This document shows positions 1 through 9,528 of a stretch of DNA of 64,000 bases, in pieces. The position numbers and the translations under genes are program-made. Where the stretch lies: the NCBI GenBank assembly GCA_020425085.1, contig JAGQRW010000017.1:1-64000 (forward strand). The letters are read 5' to 3'. Under the pieces are notes generated by a model that made no database searches, was not told where the DNA came from, and was given only the letters and a program-made list of their open reading frames with translations. Every line of letters begins with the position of its first letter. Position 1 is the first letter of the stretch. Source of the DNA: Paracoccaceae bacterium. Its GTDB lineage: Bacteria; Pseudomonadota; Alphaproteobacteria; Rhodobacterales; Rhodobacteraceae.

Positions 1-891
1 CCTGACCGCGTCCTTTTCCGTCGTCACCATCTGTGCGCCCTTGAAAAACGCATCTGCCTCCAGTCGCTGCATCAGACGCCGGTCCAGCGGCTGGTGATCG
101 CTCAGCGCTTCCGCCTGCACGATTTCGGCCCCCAGTTCTTTCAGGGTAAGGAAGAATTTTTCCGGGCGTCCGATACCGGCAAAGGCAAGAACGCGGGTTC
201 CATGCCAGTCCACACCAGTGACAAGAGGTCGAAGCTCGGCACCAACAACCGACAGCTTCGCAACCATCGGCCAGCGTTTCACCAACCGGTCACGCGCCTC
301 GGTTGCACCGATCACCAGCACCGCATCTGCGCGCGCCAACCCGCCTTCAAGCCTTTCACGCAATGGTCCCGAGGGAATTATGCGGCCATTGCCAAACCCC
401 TGAACGGCGTCGACCACCACAAGCGACAGATCTTTCGCCAGTGACGGATTTTGCAACCCGTCATCCAGCAGAATGATGTCGGCACCCGCTGCAATCGCCG
501 TCCGCGCCCCGGCTGCGCGGTCACGGGCTACCCAAGTGTCGCAGAACGCCGCCAGCAACAATGGCTCATCGCCGACCTCGCTTGCCTTATGCCGACGCTC
601 CACAACCTTGATCGGTCCATGCAGGCTGCCGCCATAACCACGCGAAACCACATGCGGTGCCCAGCCCCAGGATTTCAAGCGTTCGGCCAGTGCAATTACC
701 GTCGGCGTCTTGCCGGTGCCGCCGATATTGATATTGCCAACGCAAACCACCGGCACCGACAGCCGCAGCCATTCGCCCCGCGCCAGCCGCCTTTCCCCCG
801 CCAGCCGCCACAGTGCCGCCAATGGCGACAACAGCCGCGCCGCCAGCCCAGGTTTCTCGGGTGGATTTTGCCAGAACCCGGGCGGCTGCAT
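1..891 (-). CDS. lpxK: tetraacyldisaccharide 4'-kinase LpxK (3' end cut by window)
   Basis: Predicted to phosphorylate the 4' position of the lipid A disaccharide precursor at the inner membrane. The minus frame is open from the ATG at 891 to the window edge, giving 297 codons; the family usually has about 310-340 residues, so only the C-terminus is missing. The P-loop GNINIGGTGKTP lies near residues 52-63, followed by the family motif LLDDGLQNPS. The start ATG shares its A with the waaA stop (TGATG), so translation is probably coupled. It is the last gene seen in an operon with waaA, which acts next to it in Kdo2-lipid A synthesis. Confidence 0.93.
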   Translation of the reverse strand, partial: MQPPGFWQNPPEKPGLAARLLSPLAALWRLAGERRLARGEWLRLSVPVVCVGNINIGGTGKTPTVIALAERLKSWGWAPHVVSRGYGGSLHGPIKVVERRHKASEVGDEPLLLAAFCDTWVARDRAAGARTAIAAGADIILLDDGLQNPSLAKDLSLVVVDAVQGFGNGRIIPSGPLRERLEGGLARADAVLVIGATEARDRLVKRWPMVAKLSVVGAELRPLVTGVDWHGTRVLAFAGIGRPEKFFLTLKELGAEIVQAEALSDHQPLDRRLMQRLEADAFFKGAQMVTTEKDAVR

Positions 892-2189
892 CAGATCTCT
901 CCGCCGGGCTTGCGTTCCAGCATGCCAAGCAACAGATCAAGCGCACGGTCGGTCACCTCGGCACCACTGGAGGAAACCTCCCAGGCGGCATGCGCCATCG
1001 CTGCTGCCCGGTCGGGCATCAAAACCCGGCCAACCGCATCGGCAAGTTCAGCGGGTGATTTCACCTCAAGCGTTGCCCCGGCCGCTGCCAACCTGGCATA
1101 AATATCGGCAACCTTGTGCACATATGGACCGTGGATGATCGCAGATCCAAGCGCCGCCGGCTCGAACGGGTTGTGACCACCGATATCGACCAATGAGCCA
1201 CCCAGAAAACTGACCGGTGCGATGCGATACCAGAGCCCCATCTCGCCCAAGGTATCGGCCAGATAAATCTGCGTCGCCGGTTTTGGCAACTCGCCTTCAG
1301 AACGGATGGCGATTTCCCAGCCGTCGGCCCTCAGCCGGGCGGCGATTTCCGGCCCGCGCTCTGGGTGGCGCGGCGCGATGATAAGCAACAGTCGTTGTGC
1401 CGCGCGTGAGGCTTTCTGATGCGCGGCGGCGGCCATTTCCTCTTCGCCGGGATGGGTTGATGCCGCCAGCCAGACCGGACGCCCGGCAAGCTCACTGGCG
1501 AAAAGCAACCGTTCGGCCTCATCATGCGGCAGGGCCGCCGAACCTTCCTTCAGCGTACCGGTGGTTTCAATCCGCTCCTTTGGCAGTCCCAGCCGCCTGA
1601 GATAGCGGCTGGTCGCAGCATCCTGCGCCAGCACGAACCGAAACCGCGACAACAGCGATTTCGCGGCACCCGGAAACCATCGCCAGCGTTGATGACTGGC
1701 CGCCGACAACCGCGCATTGATCAGCACCATCGGCACACCCACCTGATCGGTCTCGTGAATCAAAGCTGGCCACAATTCACTTTCGGTCCAGACTGCAAGA
1801 TCTGGCCGCCAATGCGCAAGGAACCGCCGCACAAAGGGGCGCACATCGACCGGAACATATTGATGAACCGCCCGTTCCGGCAATCGCGCAGCGATCATCG
1901 CCGCCGAGGTGACGGTGCCGCTGGTCAGCAAAAAATGCGCCTCCTCACACTGATCGGCAAGCCGCCTGACCAGTTCCAGGATCGACAGCGATTCACCAAC
2001 ACTGGCGGCATGAAACCAGATCAGCAAACCTTCCGGGCGCGATGCCGAGGCGATTCCCCTGCGTTCCGCCAGTCGATCGCGGTCTTCCTTGCCTTCCAAC
2101 AGACGCTTTTCCAACTTGCTCTCGGCAAGATTTGCGCCACGTTCGGAAAACGCCAGATAGGCGGCAAGCCCCGGCGACAAAGTCATCAT
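891..2189 (-). CDS. waaA: 3-deoxy-D-manno-octulosonic acid transferase WaaA
   Basis: Adds Kdo to lipid IVA at the inner membrane. The 432-residue product has the usual family length. The N-terminal domain contains the HAASVGES segment around residue 60 and a WTESELWP motif, and the C-terminal part holds the nucleotide-sugar side with FLGGSLVDIGGHNPFEP. It starts with tandem ATG codons 9 bp after the DUF4170 gene and overlaps lpxK by one base. The pmbA-cysQ-DUF4170-waaA-lpxK order indicates one envelope operon. Confidence 0.95.
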   Translation of the reverse strand: MMTLSPGLAAYLAFSERGANLAESKLEKRLLEGKEDRDRLAERRGIASASRPEGLLIWFHAASVGESLSILELVRRLADQCEEAHFLLTSGTVTSAAMIAARLPERAVHQYVPVDVRPFVRRFLAHWRPDLAVWTESELWPALIHETDQVGVPMVLINARLSAASHQRWRWFPGAAKSLLSRFRFVLAQDAATSRYLRRLGLPKERIETTGTLKEGSAALPHDEAERLLFASELAGRPVWLAASTHPGEEEMAAAAHQKASRAAQRLLLIIAPRHPERGPEIAARLRADGWEIAIRSEGELPKPATQIYLADTLGEMGLWYRIAPVSFLGGSLVDIGGHNPFEPAALGSAIIHGPYVHKVADIYARLAAAGATLEVKSPAELADAVGRVLMPDRAAAMAHAAWEVSSSGAEVTDRALDLLLGMLERKPGGEI

Positions 2190-2198
2190 GCCGCCTTT

Positions 2199-2441
2199 CT
2201 AGCCAAGTTCCTCGGTCGGGCCGGCCGGGGTCTCCTCATCGCGCAGCCGATGCAGATGGGCGATGAAGTAACGGTTATGGGCATTGTCGACATTGCGTTG
2301 CGCAGCGGCCTTCCAGGCGTCATAGGCGGTTTGATAATCGGGAAAGATTCCGATGATATCAATATCCGCAACATTCTTGAATGCGGTCGAGGAAGGGCTG
2401 ACAAGATCGCCGCCGAAAACCAGATGCAGACGTTGGGGCAT
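2199..2441 (-). CDS. DUF4170 family small protein
   Basis: An 80-residue protein starting MPQRLHLVFGGDL. I chose the ATG at 2441 because a GGAAGGA ribosome-binding site lies just upstream; an open frame to 2483 would add 14 residues unlike the family. It contains AFKNVADIDIIGIFPDYQTAYDAWKA and ends with FIAHLHRL, features of the DUF4170 family as I recall it. That family is commonly found in this position before waaA in Rhodobacterales. Its function is not known; the context suggests a link to lipopolysaccharide synthesis, which is inference only. Confidence 0.8.
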   Translation of the reverse strand: MPQRLHLVFGGDLVSPSSTAFKNVADIDIIGIFPDYQTAYDAWKAAAQRNVDNAHNRYFIAHLHRLRDEETPAGPTEELG

Positions 2442-2519
2442 GGTGCTGTTCCTTCCGTTTCTCATGGGTTCTAGGGGTTTCATGCCGTCGGTACAAGACC
2501 ACCGCGGGCAGGCGCTCGG

Positions 2520-3302
2520 TCAATCACGAGGGGTCAGATGTGACATCAAACCGGCATGCACCAGCGGGCTGGCTGCCAGAACACCGGGTCGGGTCGGGTT
2601 TCGGTTGTTGAAAACCAGATCATTGCCCAACCGGTCGCTGATGGTGACGCCAGCCTCGCGGCAAATCAGGTCACCCGCGGCAATGTCCCATTCCCAGGCG
2701 TCGCGCAGGGTTACCATGGCATCGAACCGCCCCTCGGCGATCAGGCACAGACGATAGGCCAGCGACGGGCGGAAATGACGATCAATCTCAGGCACGCCAC
2801 CCGGCCAGTGTTCCGGCTGAAACAACTGGCGCGTTCCGATCACCCTGGCGTTGACCATTTCCGTACATCCGCTTTCGGTCAGTTTTCGACCGTTGAGAAA
2901 GGCACCGTGTCCAAGGCTTGCCTGGTAGGTGAAACCGCGCATTGGCAGATGCACCACTGCCGCCGTCACCCTGCCGCCTTGGGCAATCGCCAGCGAATGC
3001 GCGAAGGTGCGCTTGCCCGCCACAAAGGAACGCGTGCCATCAATCGGATCGACGATAAAAACCCGGTCATGTTCCAGCCGCGCCGCATTGTCCTCAGATT
3101 CCTCGGATAGCCAGCCGTAATCCGGTCGCGCCGCCAGCAGTTCAGCGCGCAGCATGCGGTCAATCTCCAGGTCCACCTCGGTCACCGGGCCTTGGCCGCC
3201 TGCCTTGTCCTCGACGGTAAAACTGCCCTTGAAATAGCCGGCAGCAATGTCACCGGCGGCACGGGCAGCGTCAAGCAGAAGGTCCAGATCATCCGCCGGC
3301 AA
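2520..3302 (-). CDS. cysQ: 3'(2'),5'-bisphosphate nucleotidase CysQ
   Basis: A 260-residue inositol-monophosphatase-fold enzyme, probably dephosphorylating 3'-phosphoadenosine 5'-phosphate. The metal-binding motifs of the fold are visible: SEES near residue 66, DPIDGTRSF near residues 84-92, and WDIAAGDLI in the C-terminal half. The start overlaps the end of pmbA by 14 bp. Inositol-1-phosphatase activity cannot be excluded from the motifs alone, but length and context favour CysQ. Confidence 0.88.
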   Translation of the reverse strand: MPADDLDLLLDAARAAGDIAAGYFKGSFTVEDKAGGQGPVTEVDLEIDRMLRAELLAARPDYGWLSEESEDNAARLEHDRVFIVDPIDGTRSFVAGKRTFAHSLAIAQGGRVTAAVVHLPMRGFTYQASLGHGAFLNGRKLTESGCTEMVNARVIGTRQLFQPEHWPGGVPEIDRHFRPSLAYRLCLIAEGRFDAMVTLRDAWEWDIAAGDLICREAGVTISDRLGNDLVFNNRNPTRPGVLAASPLVHAGLMSHLTPRD

Positions 3303-4635
3303 TGGTCAGGCCCTCGACCAAAAGACTGGGAACCATGCGCGAATGATGCGGCTTTGCATCATTGGCGGCAACAAGGCTCAACAACATTTGGCGTAAATTT
3401 CCGGCGATGGTACATTGGTTGACAGGTCCGGTGATTTCACCGTTCTTCACCCAGAATCCCGACGCACCTCGGGAATAGTCACCGGTGGTCGGGTTGATGG
3501 ATGCCCCGATCAACGAGGTCACCAGCAGTCCCTCGCCCATATCGGCGATCAACGCGGCGCGGTTTCTGGTGGAAGGTGTAAGTGCCACGTTTCCCGCGGC
3601 AGGTGACGGCGGTGATGAGGTTCCGCGCATGGCGTTGGCGGTACTTTGCATCCCAAGTCGCCGCGCCGTCGCCAGATCCAGTGTCCAACCGTTCAGGATG
3701 CCGTCTGACACCAGTTCGCGGCTCTGTACCGGCAGGCCTTCGCCGTCAAACGGGCGCGAGCCGGAAATACGCCGCCGCAGCGGGTCTTCGGTCAGGCTCA
3801 TGCCCTTGGGCAGCACCTGTTTGCCCAAACCATCGCCAAGCCAGCTTGAACCGCGCACGATCGACGCACCGTTGATGGCAGCCAGCAGATGCGAGATCAG
3901 CGAACTGGCGATACGCTCATCAAACAGCACCGGAAATGCACCGGTCGGCGGCCTGTTCGGGCCGTGGCGTTCCACCGCGCGTTCGCCTGCAAGCTGTCCG
4001 ATTTCGGCAGCATCCGGCAGGTCGGCCTGGAAGGTACGGGATTCACTGGCATAATCACGCTCCATCGACAGACCTTCACCAGAGATTGCGACGCAAGAGG
4101 TGGAAATACCGGTGCGACCATAGCCGCCGGAAAACCCGTTCGAGGTGGCAAGATGCAAATGCCGCGATGAATACCCGGCCGATGCGCCCTGCACCTGCTT
4201 TACACCCTTTACCGCCAATGCCGCCGCCTCGGCCTTCAACGCCTGCCGCTCCAGCGTGGCGGGGTCGGGTTCGGGTGCCGGATCGAACAGCTCCAGCCCT
4301 TCGGCATCACGCTTTTCGGCAAATTGTGATGGGTTGGCCAGACCGATTGCATCGTCATCCGGGGCTTCGCGGGCCATGGCGACCACGCGCCGCGCCATTT
4401 CATCAATGGTTTCCCGCCGTGTGTCCGACGACGAGACACAGGCCTGACGTTGGCCGATCAACACCCGAAGGCCAATATCGATACCTTCGGCGCGTTCGGC
4501 ATGTTCAAGTTTACCGTGCAGCACTTCAATGGAAACCGAGCGCGCCGAAACCGCCAGCGCATCGGCAGCATCGGCACCGGCCCGTCGCGCCGCGTCAAGC
4601 AGTTCACCGGTCAGATTTTCCAGATTTTCCGCCAT
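3289..4635 (-). CDS. pmbA: PmbA/TldE family metalloprotease subunit
   Basis: A 448-residue protein of the TldD/PmbA family, which forms a TldD-TldE peptidase involved in microcin maturation and CcdA degradation in enterobacteria. Family signs are the N-terminal RAGADAADALAVSARS segment, GIDIGLRVLIG near residue 50, and the C-terminal stretch TGDYSRGASGFWVKNGEI. The HExxxH zinc motif of TldD is not visible, which agrees with the PmbA/TldE type rather than TldD. It is first in the operon with cysQ, DUF4170, waaA and lpxK. No tldD lies in the window. Confidence 0.9.
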   Translation of the reverse strand: MAENLENLTGELLDAARRAGADAADALAVSARSVSIEVLHGKLEHAERAEGIDIGLRVLIGQRQACVSSSDTRRETIDEMARRVVAMAREAPDDDAIGLANPSQFAEKRDAEGLELFDPAPEPDPATLERQALKAEAAALAVKGVKQVQGASAGYSSRHLHLATSNGFSGGYGRTGISTSCVAISGEGLSMERDYASESRTFQADLPDAAEIGQLAGERAVERHGPNRPPTGAFPVLFDERIASSLISHLLAAINGASIVRGSSWLGDGLGKQVLPKGMSLTEDPLRRRISGSRPFDGEGLPVQSRELVSDGILNGWTLDLATARRLGMQSTANAMRGTSSPPSPAAGNVALTPSTRNRAALIADMGEGLLVTSLIGASINPTTGDYSRGASGFWVKNGEITGPVNQCTIAGNLRQMLLSLVAANDAKPHHSRMVPSLLVEGLTIAGG

Positions 4636-4700
4636 TTCGCGCCCGCCCTGCCCATAGTTCCTGAGAACGGATTAAGTCATTCACGATAGCAGGCGCAAGG

Positions 4701-4730
4701 GCGGCGGGTCAGGGAAAACCTGCCCGCCGC
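4701..4730 (-). terminator. hairpin after the DUF2125 gene
   Basis: The two arms GCGGCGGG and CCCGCCGC pair perfectly, extended by CAGG/CCTG with one bulged base and a 5-nt loop. The hairpin begins 7 bases after the stop codon at 4737. There is no long U-tract, so it may be a weak or factor-assisted terminator, or an mRNA 3' end. Confidence 0.55.
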
Positions 4731-4736
4731 AACTTG

Positions 4737-6239
4737 TTACTTGATCCGTTGACCATTCGCCTTGATCGAACCATCTTCGGAAATCTCGATCTTGCTTTCA
4801 AATTGGTCATCGCCCACCGGCTTGGCAAAGGCACCCAGCATGGCGCGCAACCCGGTTGCAGTTTCTTCCGGAACCAGACGTAGTGAAACCAGCTTGTCAA
4901 GCAGACCGAAACCGCCCTTGAGGCTAAGGTTCACCTCGCCTGCGGGGGCGGGAATGCCGTTGATGGTGTTCGGGTTCTGAAAGTTGAACTTGACCTCACC
5001 GCTGCCGTTCAGCAGCGCACCTGCGATCGAGGCGGTAAGTTCATTCAGGTTCAGCGATACCGGCAACATCGGCGGGCCTTTCATTTCGGCCAGGTTTTCC
5101 GGATCCATCAGGTTGGCCAGAACCATCGCTGTACCACTAAGGTCAACCACCACCGTAGCAGGATCACGCGGCAAGACCTTGCCACTGTCGATCAGCGCCC
5201 AGAGCGATTCGCCAACCGTAACCCCCCGCAGCGCCACCTTGGCAGCAAAGGGTTTGGGTTCCTGTCCCGGCGAAAGCGGCATGTTGAAGGCGATTTCAGC
5301 GTCATCATAAGCCATTTCAACCGAAGGAAGCGGAATGTCCGATGATGAGATGGTCATCTTGACACCGGAACCGCCGACATCATAGGTGATCAGATCCGGT
5401 GTCAGGCCAACATCCAACCGCCCGTTTACAGCCGACGAGGTCATGGCAAATCTGTCGCCCTTGTTGGCGAAATTGATTTCAGCCGAACCATTACCATAGC
5501 TCATCTGACCCGAGCCGGCCAATCCGGCTTTCAGCAGGTCGTCGGGATTGTCGACCTTTGGAATGTCAGCGGTGAATCCATAAGTCAGATCGGCAATCAG
5601 GACATTGAAGTTGAAGAACCCGTCGCCATCCGGTTCCTTGGCATCGGCAACAACACCCAGGCTGGCGATCGAGGCCGTGCCAGACAGTTGACGCCGGTCA
5701 CCATCGGCTTTGACGATGGTGTAATCAGCCGTCGTCTTGCCAAAATTGATCAGTGCGGTCAGAGGGATGTCCTTGTTTTCGACGGTCATCCTGTCCAGCA
5801 CCGCCTGACCGATATCCATGTTGGTCCGGATCCTGAGGTTGTCCATGCTGCCGGAAAGGTTGATGGCCATGTTGGTCGCATCTATATGCGCGGCAAATAC
5901 CGCCTCTTTGCCTTCATCATCAACATTACCGGTGATTTCAATCGTGTCTGGAAACGTGATATCAACCGCGCCACCGGTTTCCGTCATCTTGACCCAATCA
6001 TAGGCAATGACGATCTGGCCTTTGCCATCGGGGATGTCGACCTGAATGGAAACATCATCCAGCAGCAACGCGCCATCGGAGATCTTTTCCGAACCGATAT
6101 CGACGGTATAGCCGAAGCTTTCATAAAAACCGACAATCTCGTTTCGCGCCTCTATCGCAGAAATATCGGCAGCGACCGGAAAAGCCAGCGAAAGCGAGGT
6201 GATCCCCGCCACGATACCCGTTTGAACAATCGTTCTCAT
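4737..6239 (-). CDS. exported DUF2125 domain protein
   Basis: A 500-residue protein with an N-terminal signal peptide (MRTIVQTGIVAGITSLSLAFP...VAA) and a long beta-rich body, consistent with the DUF2125 family of alphaproteobacterial periplasmic proteins. The ATG at 6239 is preferred because an AGAGAGG ribosome-binding site lies just upstream; the frame continues 10 codons further without such a site. It appears monocistronic, with its own hairpin after the stop. No enzymatic motif is recognisable and the function is unknown. Confidence 0.8.
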   Translation of the reverse strand: MRTIVQTGIVAGITSLSLAFPVAADISAIEARNEIVGFYESFGYTVDIGSEKISDGALLLDDVSIQVDIPDGKGQIVIAYDWVKMTETGGAVDITFPDTIEITGNVDDEGKEAVFAAHIDATNMAINLSGSMDNLRIRTNMDIGQAVLDRMTVENKDIPLTALINFGKTTADYTIVKADGDRRQLSGTASIASLGVVADAKEPDGDGFFNFNVLIADLTYGFTADIPKVDNPDDLLKAGLAGSGQMSYGNGSAEINFANKGDRFAMTSSAVNGRLDVGLTPDLITYDVGGSGVKMTISSSDIPLPSVEMAYDDAEIAFNMPLSPGQEPKPFAAKVALRGVTVGESLWALIDSGKVLPRDPATVVVDLSGTAMVLANLMDPENLAEMKGPPMLPVSLNLNELTASIAGALLNGSGEVKFNFQNPNTINGIPAPAGEVNLSLKGGFGLLDKLVSLRLVPEETATGLRAMLGAFAKPVGDDQFESKIEISEDGSIKANGQRIK

Positions 6240-6410
6240 AATAACCTCTCTGATGGGAAAACTAGGCATAGCATTCCTGTTCGCAACTTCAACGTCAAGA
6301 ATAATGGTTCGCTGGTCAAAATTCGCATGTAATCGTCTGACCTGACCTTTTTTTCAGCTTTACCGAAACAAATCGCCCTAATTTGGCCGTGTAAAAGGCG
6401 TTGTTTTACC

Positions 6411-7898
6411 TCAAGGCAGCTTTCCGAGGGTTCGGCGCACCGCGTCCTTCCATCCGGCATAGGCAGCGTTGCGTTCGGATTCGGGCAGTCTGGGCTGAAA
6501 CCGCTGCTCCAACGCCCAGCTTCGGGCGAATTCAGCCGGTTCCGGGCACAGCCCGATCTGAAGGCCGGCCAGATATGCGGCCCCCAGGGCGGTGGTCTCG
6601 GTGACCACAGGTCGATCGACCGGCGCGCCAAGCTGATCGGCAATCGCCTGCAACACCCAGTCGTTGGCGGCCATCCCGCCATCGACCCTCAGCACGGTTT
6701 CGCTGCTGGCTGACCAGTCGGCATGCATCGCTTCCATCAGGTCGCGGGTCTGGTAGGCCACACTTTCCAAAGCGGACTTAGCTAATTCATTCGGGCCGGT
6801 ATTTCTGGTCAATCCATAGATCGCCCCACGGCATTCTCCATCCCAGTATGGCGCGCCAAGGCCGGTAAAGGCGGGCACCAGGTAAATCCGCTGGGATATA
6901 TCGGCGGCAATCGCCATTGCCTGGGTTTCGGCGGCCTGATGGATCAGGCCCAGACCATCACGCAACCATTGTACCACCGCACCGGCGACAAAGATCGAGC
7001 CTTCCAGTGCATAAACCGGCTTTCCGGCCAGTTGATAGGCAATGGTGGTCAGCAAGCGGTGTTTGGAATGCACCCGCGTATCGCCGGTATTCAGCAATGC
7101 GAAACAGCCGGTACCATAGGTGGATTTCATCATGCCCGGCAGAAAGCAGGCCTGCCCAACGGTCGCCGCCTGCTGATCCCCAGCAACCCCACGGATTGGT
7201 ATTGCGCGGCCGAAATGTGCCGCATCCACCTGCCCGAAATCGTCGGCACTGTCGCGCACCTCGGGCAGAATCTCGGGCGGAATGCCAAAAATTTCCAGCA
7301 GATCCCTGTCCCAACACCCCCTGTCGATGTTAAATAGCATGGTGCGCGCGGCGTTGGTTGCGTCGATGGCATGCACCCTGCCGCCAGTCAGTCGCCAGAT
7401 CAGGAAGCTGTCCACCGTTCCGAATAACAGCGCACCCGCCCTGGCACGCTTGCGCATGTCATTGTCCTGATCCAGCATCCAGGCTAATTTGCTGGCCGAG
7501 AAATAGGGATCCAGCAACAGGCCGGTCTTTTCCGTGATCATCGGCTCCAGACCATCCGAACTTAGTTCGGCACACCTGGCCGCTGTACGCCTATCCTGCC
7601 AGACGATGGCATTGCCCAACGGTTTGCCAGTGTCACGCGCCCATAGCAGGGTGGTTTCACGCTGATTGGTGATGCCGATGGCGGCAACCTCATTTATATC
7701 CGCCGCCGCCAAAGCGGTCCTGCAAGTGGTCAGGACCGATTGCCAGATCTGTTCAGGATCATGTTCCACCCAGCCGGAATTGGGGTAATGCTGCGGGATT
7801 TCCTGTTGGCCGATTGCCAGCGGTTCAAGACCAGCGCTGAAAAGAATGGCGCGTGTCGAGGTGGTACCCTGATCAATCGCCAGCAAGGTTTTCATCAA
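6411..7898 (-). CDS. glpK: glycerol kinase GlpK
   Basis: Phosphorylates glycerol to glycerol 3-phosphate with ATP. The 495 residues match the FGGY kinase family. The N-terminal phosphate-binding segment [15 protein letters not shown] (residues 5-19), the FGGY-type signature region [13 protein letters not shown] and the C-terminal [10 protein letters not shown] are all present. It overlaps the end of glpD by 26 bp, so the pair is one transcript and probably translationally coupled. No glycerol facilitator gene is visible. Confidence 0.97.
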   Translation of the reverse strand: MMKTLLAIDQGTTSTRAILFSAGLEPLAIGQQEIPQHYPNSGWVEHDPEQIWQSVLTTCRTALAAADINEVAAIGITNQRETTLLWARDTGKPLGNAIVWQDRRTAARCAELSSDGLEPMITEKTGLLLDPYFSASKLAWMLDQDNDMRKRARAGALLFGTVDSFLIWRLTGGRVHAIDATNAARTMLFNIDRGCWDRDLLEIFGIPPEILPEVRDSADDFGQVDAAHFGRAIPIRGVAGDQQAATVGQACFLPGMMKSTYGTGCFALLNTGDTRVHSKHRLLTTIAYQLAGKPVYALEGSIFVAGAVVQWLRDGLGLIHQAAETQAMAIAADISQRIYLVPAFTGLGAPYWDGECRGAIYGLTRNTGPNELAKSALESVAYQTRDLMEAMHADWSASSETVLRVDGGMAANDWVLQAIADQLGAPVDRPVVTETTALGAAYLAGLQIGLCPEPAEFARSWALEQRFQPRLPESERNAAYAGWKDAVRRTLGKLP

Positions 7899-9399
7899 TT
7901 ACCCCCTTCATCCACGCATCAAGCGCAAGGATCTCGTTGCCGGTCAGCCTTAGTCCACATTTGCTGCGCCGCCAGACGACATCCTCGGCGGTCCTGGCCC
8001 ATTCCCTTGTCATCATCCAGCGAACCTCGACCTCGGTCAAACCGGCGCCAAAGGATCTGCCAAGATCGCCCGGACTTTTTGCGTCACCAAGCATTTGCCA
8101 GGCGCGCGTTCCGTAAGCCGCCAACATCCGGCGCGCATCGCGGGGCGACAGAAACGGTTTTTCGCCTAACAGGCGTGAAACCATGGCAGTGCGGTCGCCA
8201 AAGGCGAAATCACCCCCCGGCAAAGGGGTGTGATCGGTCCAGGCGCGCCCCTGCAATTCAAGATAGGGTGCCAGTTCTGCAACCACCTGTTCCGCCAGCA
8301 GGCGAAAGGTGGTGATCTTGCCGCCGTAAATGGTCACAAGCGGCGCACGGTCGCCCTCATCAGTCAGCCTGATATGATAATCCCGCGAGGCATCACTTGC
8401 CGACCCGCCGCCGGTATCGTCAAGCGGCCGCACCCCGGCATAGGTCCAGACCACGTTCTGCGGCAGTACCGGCGCCGCAAAATATTCCGACGCAGCATCG
8501 CAGAGATAGGCGATCTCCGCCTCGGAACAGCTGACTAAGTCCGGGCTTTGACCATGGTCCGCATCGGTGGTGCCGATCAGGGTGAAATCCTCCTCATAGG
8601 GCAGCGCAAAGATGATCCGCCCATCGGCATTCTGAAAGAAATAGGCGCGGTCATGATCAAACAGGCGCGCCACCACGATATGCGAACCGCGCACCAGACG
8701 GATGGGATCATGCACCCCCATCCCGATCACCCCCTCAGCCACCAGATTGACCCAAGGGCCAGCGGCATTGACCAGCGCCCGCGCCCGGATGTGCCTATGC
8801 TGACCAGTGTTTTCATCAATCGTTTCGATCTTCCACAGTCCGGATTCACGTCGAGCCGCGACAACCCGTGTGCGGGTCAGAATCTTGGCACCGCGTTCGG
8901 CTGCGTCAACGGCATTCAGGACCACCAGCCGTGCATCATCAACCCAGCCGTCGGAATATTCGAACGCCCGCACAAGATGCGGCTTCAGCGGCTTGCCTGC
9001 GATATCGCTGCGCAAATCAACGCTGCGGGTTGGTGGCAGGTGACGATTGAAAACCAGATGGTCATAAATGAACAGGCCAATGCGCAACAGCCAGGCGGGC
9101 CGCATTCCGCGCACTAGCGGTAGCAGAAACCGCATCGGATGCGCGATATGCGGCATGTTCGCCAACAATATTTCGCGTTCCTTCAATGCCTTGCGAACCA
9201 GACCAAAGGCATATTGTTCAAGATACCTTAGCCCGCCATGAAACAGCTTGGTCGAGGCGGACGAGGTTCCGCAGGCAAGATCGCCCTTCTCGCACAGGAT
9301 CACCGACAGACCGCGACCCGATGCGTCACGGGCAATTCCCGTTCCATTGACGCCGCCGCCGATAACCAGCACATCCTCGACCTTTTCTTCGTCCAGCAT
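7873..9399 (-). CDS. glpD: aerobic glycerol-3-phosphate dehydrogenase GlpD
   Basis: FAD-dependent oxidation of glycerol 3-phosphate to dihydroxyacetone phosphate, feeding electrons to the quinone pool at the membrane. The 508-residue product has the dinucleotide-binding [17 protein letters not shown] near residue 15 and the family segment [19 protein letters not shown] near residue 45. A strong GGAGGAAGG ribosome-binding site precedes the ATG at 9399. It is first in the glpD-glpK operon, and a near-perfect 19-bp palindrome lies 35 bp upstream. Confidence 0.97.
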   Translation of the reverse strand: MLDEEKVEDVLVIGGGVNGTGIARDASGRGLSVILCEKGDLACGTSSASTKLFHGGLRYLEQYAFGLVRKALKEREILLANMPHIAHPMRFLLPLVRGMRPAWLLRIGLFIYDHLVFNRHLPPTRSVDLRSDIAGKPLKPHLVRAFEYSDGWVDDARLVVLNAVDAAERGAKILTRTRVVAARRESGLWKIETIDENTGQHRHIRARALVNAAGPWVNLVAEGVIGMGVHDPIRLVRGSHIVVARLFDHDRAYFFQNADGRIIFALPYEEDFTLIGTTDADHGQSPDLVSCSEAEIAYLCDAASEYFAAPVLPQNVVWTYAGVRPLDDTGGGSASDASRDYHIRLTDEGDRAPLVTIYGGKITTFRLLAEQVVAELAPYLELQGRAWTDHTPLPGGDFAFGDRTAMVSRLLGEKPFLSPRDARRMLAAYGTRAWQMLGDAKSPGDLGRSFGAGLTEVEVRWMMTREWARTAEDVVWRRSKCGLRLTGNEILALDAWMKGVIDENLAGD

Positions 9400-9433
9400 C
9401 CTTCCTCCGTCAGGACGAGTCTATGTAATCCCG

Positions 9434-9452
9434 ATGCGATATCATAGCGCAT
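9434..9452. promoter_or_regulatory. 19-bp palindrome, candidate operator for glpDK
   Basis: The sequence ATGCGATATCATAGCGCAT is symmetric at 8 of 9 base pairs around its central C. It lies between glpD (start 9399) and the divergent adhI (start 9529), 35-53 bp upstream of glpD. Position and symmetry suit a dimeric repressor. A GlpR-type (DeoR family) regulator is the obvious candidate because E. coli GlpR sites also have ATG/CAT ends, but no regulator gene is in the window. Confidence 0.5.
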
Positions 9453-9461
9453 TTCACTGTT

Positions 9462-9475
9462 GGATGATTGCATCC
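9462..9475. promoter_or_regulatory. short inverted repeat upstream of adhI
   Basis: GGATG-ATTG-CATCC, a perfect 5-bp inverted repeat with a 4-bp spacer, lies 54-67 bp upstream of the adhI start. It could be a small operator half-pair or chance; it is separate from the 19-bp palindrome next to it. Confidence 0.25.
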
Positions 9476-9528
9476 GGGCCGGATTCCGATAGGCTGAGCA
9501 AAACACAAACCTACTAGGGAAAAATCCG

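Noticed and set aside
1524-2474. 316-codon open frame on the plus strand
   Set aside because: Antisense to waaA and the DUF4170 gene, with no family motifs.
6391-6409. GTAAAA-N7-TTTTAC inverted repeat after glpK
   Set aside because: Only a 6-bp AT-rich stem with no following T-run; too weak to call a terminator.
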